Source: Sthenelais limicola
Lineage: Eukaryota; Annelida; Polychaeta; Phyllodocida; Sigalionidae
Direction of reading: 5' to 3'
Assembly: GCA_942159475.1 (NCBI GenBank)
Contig: OW804102.1
Location: 35,036,873-35,100,872, forward strand
DNA length: 64,000 nucleotides
Below are positions 47,901-59,761 of the stretch, in pieces. The first letter of the stretch is position 1. Each line of letters opens with the position of its first letter. The translations under genes and the position numbers were made by a program. The notes under the pieces were generated by a model. The model was given only the letters and a program-made list of their open reading frames with translations, was not told the DNA's origin and searched no databases.

Positions 47901-50900
47901 TAATAAGGGGAAGATATACAATTTTCTTTTTTTTAAATTGCCATTCTTGTAGAAGGCGACCTATAGGCAAGCGAGCAGTAATCACGCCACCTCTTACGTC
48001 TACAGTTTGCTATCTCCCCCGCAGGTGGCGTGACTAATCTACACTCCCCCTACCGGGAAAGACACACGTTAACATAAGTCACACACTCATTATTTATGCT
48101 TGCCCATAGCCGCGAGCAAACACACTGATGTGAAACAGGCATCGCAAGTCCATCAAAGTCATGAATGTCAGTACTGATAATGCCTGCTCATAGGAATGTC
48201 TGGTTTATTTTCATGAAATATGGAGACCTACCGTGAGTGGGAAGATCACTGGTGGTATAGCTGTGTAAGACCCGTTCTATAGACTCATATGTCACTCGAC
48301 TGAAAAAGAGGAGATAATGGAATTGAATTGAAATTGAATTGAAAAACATTTTTATTCAGACACAAGCTGCAATCGAGGGGGGTCTCCGGCAGAATGGGAG
48401 GTATCCTTGGCCCTCATGATTATTATTACAATAGTGTCAAGTAGCAGAGAACAATACTGCCCCCTTCGATGAAGGGAGTCAGCTCTCAGCTATTATAGTC
48501 ATATTTAAAATCTACAGTGTTTTAATGGAAAGTTATTAAAATGATATCATATTCATATATATATTTGCATCCTTTTTCTGTTCTGTGGAAGCAATCAAAG
48601 CAAAAACTCTGTGTAAATGTATATTGATCTGTGTCTGCAGATGAGATTTGAATTGTGTAGCACACAATTTATTAACATAATGATAAGCAAGCCCACACAA
48701 TATTCAGATTTGAGTATTATTAGTGTCCCTCATTTTGCAACAGACTTTATTTATTTTCCTGCCATCTAGGCTCTTACAATCCTAAACATTTAGAATACAA
48801 TGTGCGTGAATAAAACAGATTGGAAAAAATACACTTGGGTCAGATTTTCCGAAAAATGTACAATTCCGATGCCAAACAGATTGCTAGAATCAATGCAATG
48901 CCGAATATACTCGAATTTTCCTAGCATTGACCAAATTGCAGCCTAATTTTGCAGAACTTACTAAATGTGTACAGCTGCCAATTATACATTTTCTGAAGAT
49001 CTGACCCACTTGTCTTGACAATAACGTCACTCATGATTTAGCAAAGATTGTGGGAGAGGAAAGAAGGGGGGAGGGTGCATACAGGAGTGGGGGTTGGTGT
49101 TTAGCTTATCATTACAAAAAGCTGTTAGACATTTTTGCCTTTTCTGTTTATTCTTATTAGTGTCTTATTAGCATCCTTTATTTCAGGGAAAAGTGATAAG
49201 GCAAACAACAAGGCCCAGCATGTCCGAACAAAAGAAAGAATAGGAAATTAGGTCATGTGTTAATTCTTATTTGTGCTACTTTCTCATTAAAGAAATTAAG
49301 GATATCTATAGTCATCCTTAATTAGTTAATGTATATATTGGCATGTACATGTCTTGGGTTATGGGTCAGGCCAGCCCCCAACCCAACTCCACCCCGCAAA
49401 AAAATACTATTGAACAAGGCGTTGACTTGTTGGTAGATTGTTTTCTCATTTAAAATGTTCAAAAGCCATTGTGTCCAGCAGGGTCTGAGAACCTCCCACT
49501 ACTGGGGAGCACAGGATCCGCTGATATGGTACAAACCAATAAAAGTACAACAAACAAACAAACTTAGTGGAATGAATAATTTAGGAAATTTGAAGAAATA
49601 CGAACTATTTCCTTTGTAACTGTATATCATATATGATGCCGCCTCGAGCAAAAACTAATTATTGATAATACATACAGAAATTACATATGCGATATAAGTC
49701 ATATGCGGAAAAAAACTAGTTTTGGGGTACAGAAGAAACCCAAATTTATATCTGCAATACGCTAGTTTTTAGTAAACTCACTTACTGAGCAATTTGCATT
49801 GCACGCATGCTCAAACGCTCCCCCCCCCCCTACACACACACACCCCATATTTCCGTTTAATTATTGTTTGCAGTATTCAACAACCACAGTTCTACATTCC
49901 TCAAATAATAATTTCTAAAACAATGAATTAAAATCGGTAGCTATGGTTATATATTACTTTTGTTTTATAATATTTTCGATAACCACTGCATGAAATAATG
50001 CTCAACTGCAAAGTTGATTGTGTCAGTATTTTTACTTTTGCCAGAAACCCAGAAACAACATTTTCCACGAGCCAGGTTTACTTAAAATTCTGAGAATCGG
50101 TACTCCGATTAAGTTGATATATAGAGCATACAAGAACTAACATATATGAAAGCTAGTTGAAGAGATTTATGCAAGTTTGTCGTATATGAACAGAGAACTT
50201 AGATGAAGATTGTCGATTTAATGTACATACATGTATAGCTAAGATTAAGAGGTTATTGTACGTTATGTAAGAGGAAGACAAACTGGTCGACATACCATTA
50301 TGTGACTAACAAGAGTTCATTTCTTCCGGCTGTTACTAAAGGGTTTAGATAATGTATAGCGCCTCCAGCGAGAGAAATGAATAGCTTAACCTATATAAGA
50401 GTACCACATAATAGGGGAGGAGAGAGTGATTCTAAAACCTATTCATTTTTTGGGGATGGAAAATAAATTTAAATAGAAAGAGGTCTATAAAATGAATCAC
50501 TTTAAGTTTAAAAAAAGAACAGGGTTCAAGGTAGATAAAAGGATAGTTTATCCAATGACACTAGGCATACTCTCAATAAACTAGAAAAGTAGCTCATCAC
50601 CATGGTATGGTGCCATATGGTTTGTTGGGTGTTTATGGACTTGTGAGTTGTGCAGTTGGTGTGTACCGAGGTAGCACTACATTGTCGGCATGTATTAGTG
50701 GCGTCATCTGTCAAAGCTTGAGTAAACCAGAGCTCCTGCCACCAGGTGGTGGTGAGGTGCTTAAGTTTACAAGTCTTTGGTAAAATGCCAATAATGCCGC
50801 ACTGTGGTATTTAGGTCAGGACACTGGAAGAAAAAAAGCTGCCGACACGACTCCGTCGAAAATCGAAAACGAGAAAATTTCGGGAAAATTTCGAGAGCCA

Positions 50901-53900
50901 AATTTCGAGAGCCAAATTTCGAGAGCCAAATTTCGAGAGCCAAATGGACATCTGCATCTATTGCATTCTCAGCTATATATATATAATATATATAATTGAT
51001 TTTATTTCCTCCCTAACCTTTACATAGTAATACTCACAGCAGGAAATAGGCACTGCATTCTGTACTCGCAGTTTTTCCATGAGAGAAGCTATTACGAGGG
51101 AAAAAACCTTACCAAATTAAATTTACAAATCATCATAAAATGACTCTGACTTTGAGTCGGCCTGGGGAGAAAACGGGCGCCGATGAGCGATGATAGAGTA
51201 GCCAACGCAGGAACGTAATTTGGCGGGTCTCCGAAATATAAATGTGAACTTTTATGAAACCCTGGATAGCAAAACCAACCAGAGAAAATCCTCCCATGCA
51301 AATTTTGGTCCAACCAGAGCTATATATATCATGAATGATATAGGCCTATAGCTCGGATCAAATCCGGGCCAAATTAATAACGATGATTTGGAAAAGAATG
51401 GAACAACAATTACCGATGTCACATTTTTTCAAATGCTTGAATAAATATAAAACAACAGCAGAATAGTGAGAAATTCCGAGTACTTGGCCTTATATTATAC
51501 ATATATATATAAAAGTAAATATGGTTAGATTTTGTTTGTCGTAATAGTTGGAAATGCATCGCTAAGATAAAGTTCGCCTCCTTTCACCACTTTCCTTGGA
51601 ATCCATCCTGATGAATAGCATAAGACATGGCTGAAATAGCTGTGTAAATGTCATGAGTCCTACACCAATGCAGCCCACACATAAAGTTATGAAACTCAAC
51701 ACTTTACAGACATGTTGGTTCTTGCTGTTCCCAAATGATAAGATTATAAGAGCTAGTATTTGGGAAACATTGAGTTATTGGTTCTATCCAGAAAATGCTT
51801 CCTCACAAGTCGGAATCCCAAATTGCTCCCCTATAACCTATTTCTATAATTTTCGATCTTTGTATCACCAGTACATGAGGAAGAAATGGTCCAGTTTCAG
51901 AAGCGATATACGTACAAAGGAATCCCCTCTGCAACACTTCTGACAATTTGCTTCACATTTCTGGTGTCCACTGAAGCTCTATGGCAAAAGCAACCGGACA
52001 GAATCCTCAAAAAAATTATTTAAATGACTATTGCATTGGTTGAACAAGAACGCAACAAGGGTAGGAAATCATTAATGCTTTTAACCGACGTTAACTGAGA
52101 GTGCAACTTTAATAGAGGCGTGACATTAGGGACAATAACCTTCGAAGGTGCAATTGCAAAATATGTGCAAATGATTGGCTTATGCACGTTCCAACGTATG
52201 CAGACAGTGTTCATTAGAACTGCATTCACAGTTATTATGACAAAGCAAAAAACCTTACCAAATTAATCTTACTCAAAATCTTACCCATTTTATGACTTAT
52301 AGGACTGAAGATATCAATATTCTGCTGCTGTATCATGTGTATGCCAGGTGGCAATATGTAACCTAGTTTTAAGGATTTTTCATACTCCAAATGTACATAT
52401 TCTGATGCACTGACCCATTTATCCATATGATATAGTAATGATGGAATGAGTGTACGTTGCCAACTGAGGAGTCCTAGATAACAGCCACCAGGGCGCTTTT
52501 CTAGTTTGTATTGTCCGACTTCTACCTCCTCTAAGAAATACTGCATTCTTTTTCGATTTTTTGTTTCATACAAACACAAATTAATTTGCTAATCTAGGCA
52601 GGTTATGTGAGACTTAAGGGATGGAGCTAAGTCTAGGCTCATATTCTACTGCGCTAATGGCTTTCCTGGCGGCAGTAGGCGTCCTAATGGGATTATAATG
52701 ATAATTATCTTGCGGTCCTAATGAAATTATATTGGCATTTTGTATTTGTATTTAAAGAGCTTTCCCTCAGTTTGAAGGGACTCTCTCAAGCCTAGTCTGG
52801 ATTTTACGATGCACTATATTGTGTCTATGACATTTTATTCTGATTTGCAGGACATCGTGAATGGGGAACGCAGACATTTAAACAACATGCATTTATTATT
52901 CCCTTGAACATCTGTATATAACGGAAATGTAGATATATATGTGTATTATAACGGTACAACAGGTGGCATCGATATTTTTTGTTTTGGACTTTTCCTATGG
53001 CAAAAGGGAGATTGACATTTGGTGTGGATTGGAGGTAAAAATATGGATAGTGATGTGAGTTTTTAATAGAACTGGCGAGCAATGTTTCATGCTGATGAAC
53101 AGGTAATGTAAAAAAAAATAGGTTCCTATCAACAGGGAAGTATATTCTCCTCGTTTCTACCTGAAGGAGGTCTTTATTACCTTCATAGACTTATCTCAAG
53201 TCCGTAAAGTGAATGTTAAGAGCACGTGGGTGAAACTACCAGAAAATGTACAATTCGCCTTCACCAATCTTTCCAAGTGTGATCTGTTAGAGAAAAATGA
53301 GTCACAAGTTGCAAATGTTTTTGTTAATATTTATGGGTATGTGTCAAAAACATCTTAGTGAGACAAATGAATATATATATGTTTTTCCACTCAGACGTTG
53401 ATAGAAAGCCTGATTTACATTGCCTATCTCAGATTCCTTTAAGAGCAACTATCATCTTTCCTCTTAAACAAACTACTATCACTCATGCACCACTTCTTTT
53501 ATTTCCTCCCTAGTTGTAACACTGAACTTAACAAGAGCCCCTGGCGGAAGATCATTGAAACTACTAGACACTGATATAAGTCCCGTGAGCCTTGTTCATC
53601 GTTATAACACTGATGGCTGTATAAAATAATACTAACGTTTGACTTAGCAATTTATTATTGAGAGATTTATTTTTCTATTATTTTTTTTAACTATTAGTTC
53701 GCGTAATCTTAGATATTATCTTTGCTGAATAAAAGGGGTCCGAGATAGGCAATGTAAATGCATACATGAATGTACATTTATCATCTTCACTTTCCTCAAT
53801 TACAAAATAAATGCAGAAAATAGGAACAATTGCGACACGAGTTACCACCATTATATCTATTTAATATTTTTAGTATAGGATGGACAGTATGTGGGTCAGG

Positions 53901-56900
53901 TCGGCAGAAATGTACAACCCATAGGTCAAAACATTTAGAAAATTAGGCTAAATCAGGCTGAATAATGATTAAAAGTAATTAAGCATATCTGAATATATTA
54001 GGTATAGCGGTGATTTGAGAATCCTGTATGTTTTATGTTGAATTGTGTTTTGAAGCTTATTTCTGTCTAACATTTGGATTATTTGAAAAGATTGGTAAAA
54101 GCTAGTTGTACATTTCCAGGTGACTTCACCACATCATATATACACAAATATGAAAAGTCGTTGATGCTATACATATGAATCATGTTTAATGAAATAATAA
54201 CAAGTAAGATAAACTAAAAATTATGCCAATGTGTGTAATATTTAGATCATGTCAATAGCACAAAATGCATGCACACATGTCACTAACAACATTGTTAGAT
54301 GTCATGGATAAAGACTATGTCATGGTATAATTACATGTTTTATTATGCATGGAAGTTCCATTACACACACTCCATGACTGCTCTTGTATGGATTTGGTCA
54401 CAAAAACAAGTACAATTGGTGAATGTTTTTCATCATGATGTAAATATACATCAATAGGCAATAGCAATTGTGTATGCTTTTGCTAAGTATAATAAGCAAT
54501 AATGGGAAAACTATGTCAACTACTGAAGAAATCAAAACTTATTGTCAATGGGGGACTTGCATATCCACCATCTTGAATTCTGATACATATATATATGGAA
54601 TTATGAGAGTTATATGCCAATGTAAAAGCGATAGAAACATGTTCAGCATAGAATATTTACCAGTGCTCCAATGTTAATATCAATTTGATACATGTTTCCA
54701 TAACACAAGACTCCATCTTTCCCCTATTCAAAGATAGCTTTATATCACGATTCAAATGTATATTCTAGTCTCGAAGATGGACAGACAAAAGGGAAAGGTG
54801 GCAAAACCCAATTGAACATGTTTCCATGGTTTAACCCATATACTGCAATTATTTCTATACAAACATAGTAAATGGATGTGGGTTGGCGGTCTAACATTAC
54901 TATTTATGCACAGCAGTAGAGACAGGGCACTTTTTATTGTTTATGCATAAAGATGTGATGGATGTAATATAATCACATTCGTGTAAGCAAACTTTATCAT
55001 TGTGGGTGTTAGCTAGAGAACCTGCCTTGACAGTCCTGAACTAAAAAGCTTTTTTTTAAAGGAAAATAAAATATAGTACTAATAATCATGCATAATAGTG
55101 TCAACAGGGATTAAAAACCCAATTGTCCCTCACTAAACTATGCTCTGTCTAGACATAGTCCAAATGATTATTTAGAATTATGATGAATGCTCCTCAATTC
55201 GGGAATGGTCTGGGGAACCAATTCCCCTCAAGTTGGTATTCTTTCAATGTAGCCTAAGCCTAGAGATAGGAAATTTATAGATCGGAAGTTATGATATTTT
55301 CTGTACGGTCTAAGCCAAGGATGTATACAAGTGCCGGATATATGATATGCAATATTTAACACTAGAGATGAGTTGCCGCACAGCGCTTAAATAAAGAACA
55401 AGATTGGAGATTGAGTTCTTTATTTACACGTCTGTGTGGCAACGAGTCCTATAAGTTGATTATTATACATGCCTAGTTTTGCATGTAAAACGTGCTTAAT
55501 TAAAAAGATAATAATATAATTTACCATATCTGGTTTTCGTATAAGAGGAATATAACTAGAAACAGTTGAAACGATCGAGGAAGAAAGCACTCGCACCAGC
55601 AAACTTGCGTCGGCAAACTTGCTCCACCAAACTTGCACCACCAAACTTGCGTTGGCATGACAATGTGCCGGTAATGTACTAGTCCATTACCGTGTTACAA
55701 GAAATGAGCGGCTGTCGGGGCCTTGGTATTGAATGCGTGTATAATAATCATTTATAATATGAATTCATTTTCTCTGGCGGTTTTTAAAATTAGTTTGTGC
55801 TGGATATATCCTATGCAATATTTCCTGCATATTGCAGTTTTCCGGAATATTGCTTTATAATTTTGTTTACCAACACTCAAAGCCACAATGTCCAACTTTT
55901 GAAAACATGACTGACATTGAGGGGACAGACCTGTAGATGGCCCTGTTGTCTTATAATGCCTGAGGAGAGGCCTGAGGATTCCTGTCCAAAATGGAGGTCA
56001 TTAATCTGTTTAGTCTATCTTGGGACGTTTTCAAATTTCTCTACTCAATAAACAATGTGTACTGATGAGGAAAATATCCTCCCAGGGCAATTATAGTTGT
56101 CTCAGGGCACTATAGCTATTTTAGTCCACCAATAGAATATCCAAGGTAGCAGTTGACAGCCCATGCAATGGCTGTGAAATGAGTGACCAGTAGTAGGGGA
56201 GAATAGCACTAGTAGAAATGTGGGCAACCACCACAACCACAAGTTTGCTGTGTACTGCCAATTTATATTGGTTTAGAGTAGTTCACATATCTCACATATT
56301 TTTTACAGTGTATGTGTCACTTCTAAGTTAGCAAGCTGCTGAGGTAGGAATGCAAGTGTTATGTGCGTGGAGGTTGATAATGGGGCCTATTTGGCTATCT
56401 TTAGTGGGGACCTTTACAGTGTAAGGCCTCCTATTGAATCTCTCAATACAGAAGGTACATGTTTGCAATGTTGGGCATTTTTTGTAATCACGTACTCTTT
56501 CTTGTTGGTGAAGTTACAGAGCATTGAAGCTTTACTTACTTGAAATGTGACGGTGCAATATTCTGGCATTGGAAATATGCTCAAACTTGGGATTGTTTAA
56601 TTGCCAAAGATACTATATCAGGATATGGTAATAGTATCAGTACTAAAAAAGATTATTGAAGTACTGGTCAAGCTGCTGAGGTAGGAATGCAAGTGTTATG
56701 TGCGTGGAGGTTGATAATGGGGCCTATTTGGCTATCTTTAGTGGGGACCTTTACAGTGTAAGGCCTCCTATTGAATCTCTCAATACAGAAGGTACATGTT
56801 TGCAATGTTGGGCATTTTTTGTAATCACGTACTCTTTTTTGTTGGTGAAGTTACAGAGCATTGAAGCTTTACTTACTTGAAATGTGACGGTGCAATATTC

Positions 56901-58636
56901 TGGCATTGGAAATATGCTCAAACTTGGGATTGTTTAATTGCCAAAGATACTATATCAGGATATGGTAATAGTATCAGTACTAAAAAAGATTATTGAAGTA
57001 CTGGTCAGCGATGTGTTTTGTGGGTTGAGGGGCTTATGTGGCCAAAAATTGCAATATCATTTATTTTTACAGTGAACGATTCCCCCATACAATCCGTCTA
57101 GAGAAGGCAAGTAAATAATAACGCCTTCATCACCTCATGGCAATTCCCAACAACTAATTTTTATTAATGGGGTGATGTGGGCTACCCATAGATATAACTT
57201 TTAACATAGCCCTGAAATTCAAATATTTGTATAATAATAATGTATTTTCTATCTGAATATTATATCAAAGTTATAATCTAGATATTAGAAGTTTTGTTAT
57301 TTACTCAAATTCTATACTATATATATAATCTCATTTTCTAGACCAGAAAGTCACAATATGAAGTTTCCCTTTTATAATTTTAAATGCAAATGCAATGGAA
57401 AAGCTAGACTATATCCCTCGTTTCCTAGACTGCATTTGTTTATAGAGCCCTAGTGCAGGTCTAGGCACTCCCCATTCATGGACTGTCAAGGGGGTAGTGA
57501 CTCTAATAAGTTGTGATTCTAATTTAATTTTGATTTTAATTTTCTGATCTTTTGTTTATAAAAAACCCAAAAATATCAAAGACTTAAGCAAGTCTATGGA
57601 AAAGATTAAACTTTGGTGTATATGTAACAATGTTCTCCGCTTGAGTTTTTTTGTAAAAGTTAATAGCAGAATATGCTAGCAGGTTTAATAAGTTCCATGC
57701 ATTACAAAAAATATTGTGACGAGCCCGATTGTACATAACCGGCTGCTCGGATCCATAAGCTTCATAGGCATAACGTTAATATGGGTGAAATCGTCTAAGA
57801 ATGTACAATCCTCTCAAATAACCCAAACCTATCTGGTAAAACTTAGGTTCAAAATACAGTCCAACATATATCCGAACAGAGTTATTTGATCAATATGTCA
57901 TCAAATATACCACTAACATCAAATATTTCCCATACAAAACTAAAATAATTGTTTAACCCCTTTATAATTATAAGATCTGGCCTAGCTATGGACAAAAAGT
58001 TATATTTCAGACCTAGTTTAAGTAACGGATCTATAGCCTCAAGCACCACATCCAGGTGTTTCGGGCAGCCCCCTCCCCATCATTTTCCTCCCCTGTCAGA
58101 GCAAGATATATCACCGTGCGGCATGTTTCTTTGACATTTGAGTGGGAGAGGGGAGATGTGTGAGTTGGTGGGAGGGGAGCGGGCCACATGGAAGGATGGT
58201 AGTTGAGTCTGCACGTGTGTTGTGCACGCACCTACGCTCTTTCTCTTTGTCGAGGCAAAAAAAAATAGGTGTGTTTCCGATTTATCTGGCTGAAAACTAG
58301 AGAGCGGGGGTGGTAACTTTTATTTATTTATTTTTTTAGGAAACCACCTCCCAGGAACTGAAAAAAATCTCTTATTTTATAACAATAGTTGTTTTAAACA
58401 AGGAAAATGTGCTTTTTGACAGTTCCGAGTTAGGAAAACCTGCTTTCCTGCTTTTATTACCTTTTTTTGTAAAAAAAAAAAAAAATCAAAAAATCCAAAC
58501 AAAGTAAGGTATGGTAAAAAAAAATCAGGTATGGTAAAAAACATTTTTCTAGGTAAGGGGGGGGGGGGGGGTAAATCGGAAACACACCTATTTATTTGTT
58601 TGGCCTCAAGGAAAAGAAATAGCTGTGTTTCCTACC

Positions 58637-58667
<31 letters not shown>

Positions 58668-59589
58668 ACTCAGGGGTCAAATGTGTGCGCATTTTTGTTC
58701 CAGCATTGAAAAGTACCCCCTTACCGCGAATTTTTTTAAGGAATTTTTACCCCCCTTTTTGTGGCAAAACGCGGAAAATCTTATGCCATATGATTTTAAG
58801 GAGTCTTGTATAACTGTCAACGGTAATATATACCTCCAACTGGCAACATTTGAGATCATCCTTGAAGAATAGGGCGTTTTTCTGTAACTTATAAAACTAA
58901 AATATGATATCGACCTCAATAAAATAAAATAACAAAACAGAAGTGGCCCAGAGTTTCTGTCATAATTATAGGCTATTCTGTGCCACAAGTGAGTAAAAAA
59001 ATACCCCCTTTTCTAGCATTTCACTGACTTTAGTTTTAAAAATACCCCCTTAATCAACATTTCGCGAAAATCAGTTGCAAATGGGTACCCTTATTTCTGA
59101 ATTTCGCGATCCGTGTTTGTGAGTGAAAAATGACCCCTTTCCCCGCGAAAATGGGAAGAAAAATGCGTACACATTTGACCCCTGAGTGTGTGGAGGGGGG
59201 GGGGGCGTCCTATTACCTCCACTACCTAGAAAAACCTACTCCACCTAAAAGGTCTTTGACCATGTCTAACTTTTTGGTGTGATTTTTTTACCAGAAAAAG
59301 CTAATAAAAGCAAGAAAAAAAAACTTTTCCAAACCGGTTAAAGAGACACTTCTCTTTTTTAAAATATAATTACGACATTTTTTTTTCAGTCAAAATCCTT
59401 TCCAGTGGTGGTTTCATTATATTACCGCTCACGAGATGTTTTTGTCGCAATTGCTTAAAAGTTACTGGCGTTCTGGTTGTAGGGTGGGAAGGGGCTTGGG
59501 TAGAGGACTAGCACGTCTCCGACTTACCTGTCTTTAGCTGACACGAGTGTTATATAAACAATCAAGACTGCTGTCAGGAGCCCCTTCAT
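40780..59589 (-). CDS. Cys-loop ligand-gated ion channel, GlyR/GluCl-like, nine coding exons, 375 aa
   Basis: Exons in transcript order: 59528-59589, 48232-48299, 45670-45734, 45101-45333, 44558-44634, 43820-43951, 42224-42382, 41367-41581, 40780-40896. They total 1128 nt in one frame with GT-AG junctions. It should be a plasma-membrane pentameric channel. Signal peptide 1 to about 18; loop A W-K-P-D at 106-109; signature Cys pair C150/C162; E-S-F-G-Y-T-M at 167-173; second Cys pair C206/C217 with the spacing seen in GlyR and GluCl; M1 about 237-254 ending S-W-L-A-F-W; M2 from about 263; M3 about 295-318; M4 about 347-369 ending five residues before the stop. The -2' to 0' positions read R-I-F instead of P-A-R. 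The signature loop has 11 residues between cysteines instead of 13. The M3-M4 loop is about 24 residues. Ligand and ion selectivity are not predictable. The first intron is 11.2 kb. Confidence 0.9.
41706..41990 (+). repeat. CT microsatellite in a channel intron
   Basis: (CT)n with GTCTCC and TCTTCTCC interruptions, pure for about 60 bp around 41850-41910. It lies in the intron between the M1 and M2-M3 exons. Confidence 0.9.
42636..43150 (+). mobile_element. diverged TGTGATGTGTTT element
   Basis: The left end TGTGATGTGTTTAGGAAAAT then GAGTCACAAGTC is shared with 43998-44406. The right part shows TTATCTCAAAATCCATTT. It lies in the channel intron before the M1 exon. Confidence 0.55.
43998..44406. 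mobile_element. 409-bp TIR element (TGTGATGTG ends)
   Basis: TGTGATGTGTTTCAGGGAAA, TGAGTCACAAGTCGC on the left face GCGACTTGTGACTCA and CCTGCGACACATCACA on the right. It has no coding potential. A second copy is at 42636-43150 and an isolated end at 53277-53320. Confidence 0.8.
46873..47436 (+). mobile_element. GCTGCACTCTCAG-family TIR element carrying a nested SINE-like repeat
   Basis: Begins TAAAGCTGCACTCTCAGTTA and ends TAGCTGAGAATGCAGCTTTA, so the ends are inverted repeats. Bases 46897-47085 are a copy of the SINE-like unit at 27240-27620 (CGTAAAGCAACCAATCTCAC plus tail). TTAACGT at both sides of it looks like the interrupted or duplicated site. Confidence 0.7.
47577..47832 (+). mobile_element. 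GCTGCACTCTCAG-family copy, 5' truncated
   Basis: GTTGTTTTTGCTGCAGGGCT, CACTTATTATCGCTCACTGG and GTAATAACTGAAAACACAGC match 46873-47436. Further fragments are at 29237-29360, 50960-51570, 52083-52107 and 59345-59480. Confidence 0.6.
47983..48030. repeat. short hairpin CACGCCACCT / AGGTGGCGTG
   Basis: A 10-bp stem around about 26 bases. The GC content is much higher than in the surrounding intron. No known regulatory role is implied. Confidence 0.5.
48836..49009 (+). mobile_element. GGGTCAGA MITE with internal deletion
   Basis: Both ends are kept (TTGGGTCAGATTTTC and ATCTGACCCA). The core CAAACAGATTGCTAGAATCA is intact. About 65 bp between the left end and the core are missing relative to 61759-61997. 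Confidence 0.75.
50878..50944. repeat. 17-bp tandem repeat AATTTCGAGAGCCAAAT
   Basis: Four successive TTTCGAGAGCCAAA units after a degenerate TTTCGGGAAAA unit. It is in the channel intron, close to an element of the CTCAGCTAT type. Confidence 0.8.
53228..53320. mobile_element. junction of two MITE fragments
   Basis: GTGGGTGAAACTACCAGAAA plus ATGTACAATTCGCCTTCACC is the left end of a GGGTCAGA MITE. At 53277 it changes into GTGTGATCTGTTAGAGAAAA and ATGAGTCACAAGTTGC, the end of the TGTGATGTG family. One element inserted into, or recombined with, the other. Confidence 0.6.
53891..54131 (-). mobile_element. diverged GGGTCAGA MITE copy
   Basis: Starts GTGGGTCAGG and ends TAGTTGTACATTTCCAGGTG. AACATTTGGATTATTTGAAA and AGATTGGTAAA match the reverse family consensus. 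Confidence 0.6.
55577..55650. repeat. short CAAACTTGC tandem cluster
   Basis: Four CAAACTTGC or AAACTTGC motifs separated by ACCAC, GTCGG, TCCAC and similar 4-8-base spacers. A matching CAAGTTTG family motif was not seen elsewhere. Confidence 0.5.
56333..57006. repeat. 337-bp direct tandem duplication
   Basis: Two copies (about 56333-56669 and 56670-57006) start at AAGCTGCTGAGGTAGGAATG and end in GAAGTACTGGTCA. They differ at one base that I noticed (TCTTTCTTG versus TCTTTTTTG). Such identity points to a recent duplication, or to an assembly artefact. Confidence 0.85.
57783..57905 (+). mobile_element. GGGTCAGA MITE, left half only
   Basis: ATGGGTGAAATCGTCTAAGA, ATGTACAATCCTCTCAAATA and TTCAAAATACAGTCCAAC follow the family order. 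The right half is lost. Confidence 0.5.
58620..59230. mobile_element. inverted-repeat element with homopolymer C/G arms
   Basis: The left arm is a poly-C run, (CA)n, then CTCAGGGGTCAAATGTGTGC and GCATTTTT. The right arm is AAAAATGCG, then ACACATTTGACCCCTGAGTG and a poly-G run. A smaller pair GTGTGTTTCCGATTTA / TAAATCGGAAACACAC lies just left (58270 and 58573). Probably a fold-back DNA element. Confidence 0.65.
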
Positions 59590-59649
59590 CCTGTATATCT
59601 AGAAGAAAACATGAGAAACTGGTAGGTAAAACATCTGGGTTGTACCAGT

Positions 59650-59761
59650 AAGGGCCTAGTCCACTAAGCCAATTCTCATGCGATTCTCACAGAATTTAGT
59701 GGAAAAGAGTCCTCTGCGGCGCAAAATCGCATGAGAATCGGCTTGGTGGACTAGGCCCTTA
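59650..59761. mobile_element. palindromic MITE of the GGCCTTGTCCACTAAG family, intact
   Basis: About 112 bp flanked by TA-containing sequence (AGTAAGGGCC on the left, GGCCCTTAAG on the right). Inner arms CATGCGATTCTCA and GCATGAGAAT are complete. It starts 60 bp upstream of the channel ATG, so it may sit in its 5' UTR or promoter. Confidence 0.85.

Larger units (their letters stand above)
48300..59527 (-). other. 11.2-kb first intron of the ion-channel gene
   Basis: Separates the signal-peptide exon from the rest. No coding exon in it is supported. It holds MITE copies (48836-49009, 53891-54131, 57783-57905), fragments of other families, a retroposon piece (50285-50345), a 17-bp tandem (50878-50944), short CAAACTTGC repeats (55577-55650), a 337-bp tandem duplication (56333-57006) and a homopolymer-rich inverted repeat (58620-59230). 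Confidence 0.7.

Noticed and set aside
52235..52579. A 114-codon minus-strand frame, with a 96-codon frame at 51653-51943 on the plus strand
   Set aside because: Both are long for this composition and could be eroded LINE coding sequence, but I recognise no reverse-transcriptase or endonuclease motif and see no exon signals. Not supported as a gene; a translated search would settle it.
56361..56880. Two identical 60-codon frames as a possible duplicated gene
   Set aside because: The frames are identical because the DNA is a 337-bp tandem duplication. They are short, have no exon signals and show no known domain.
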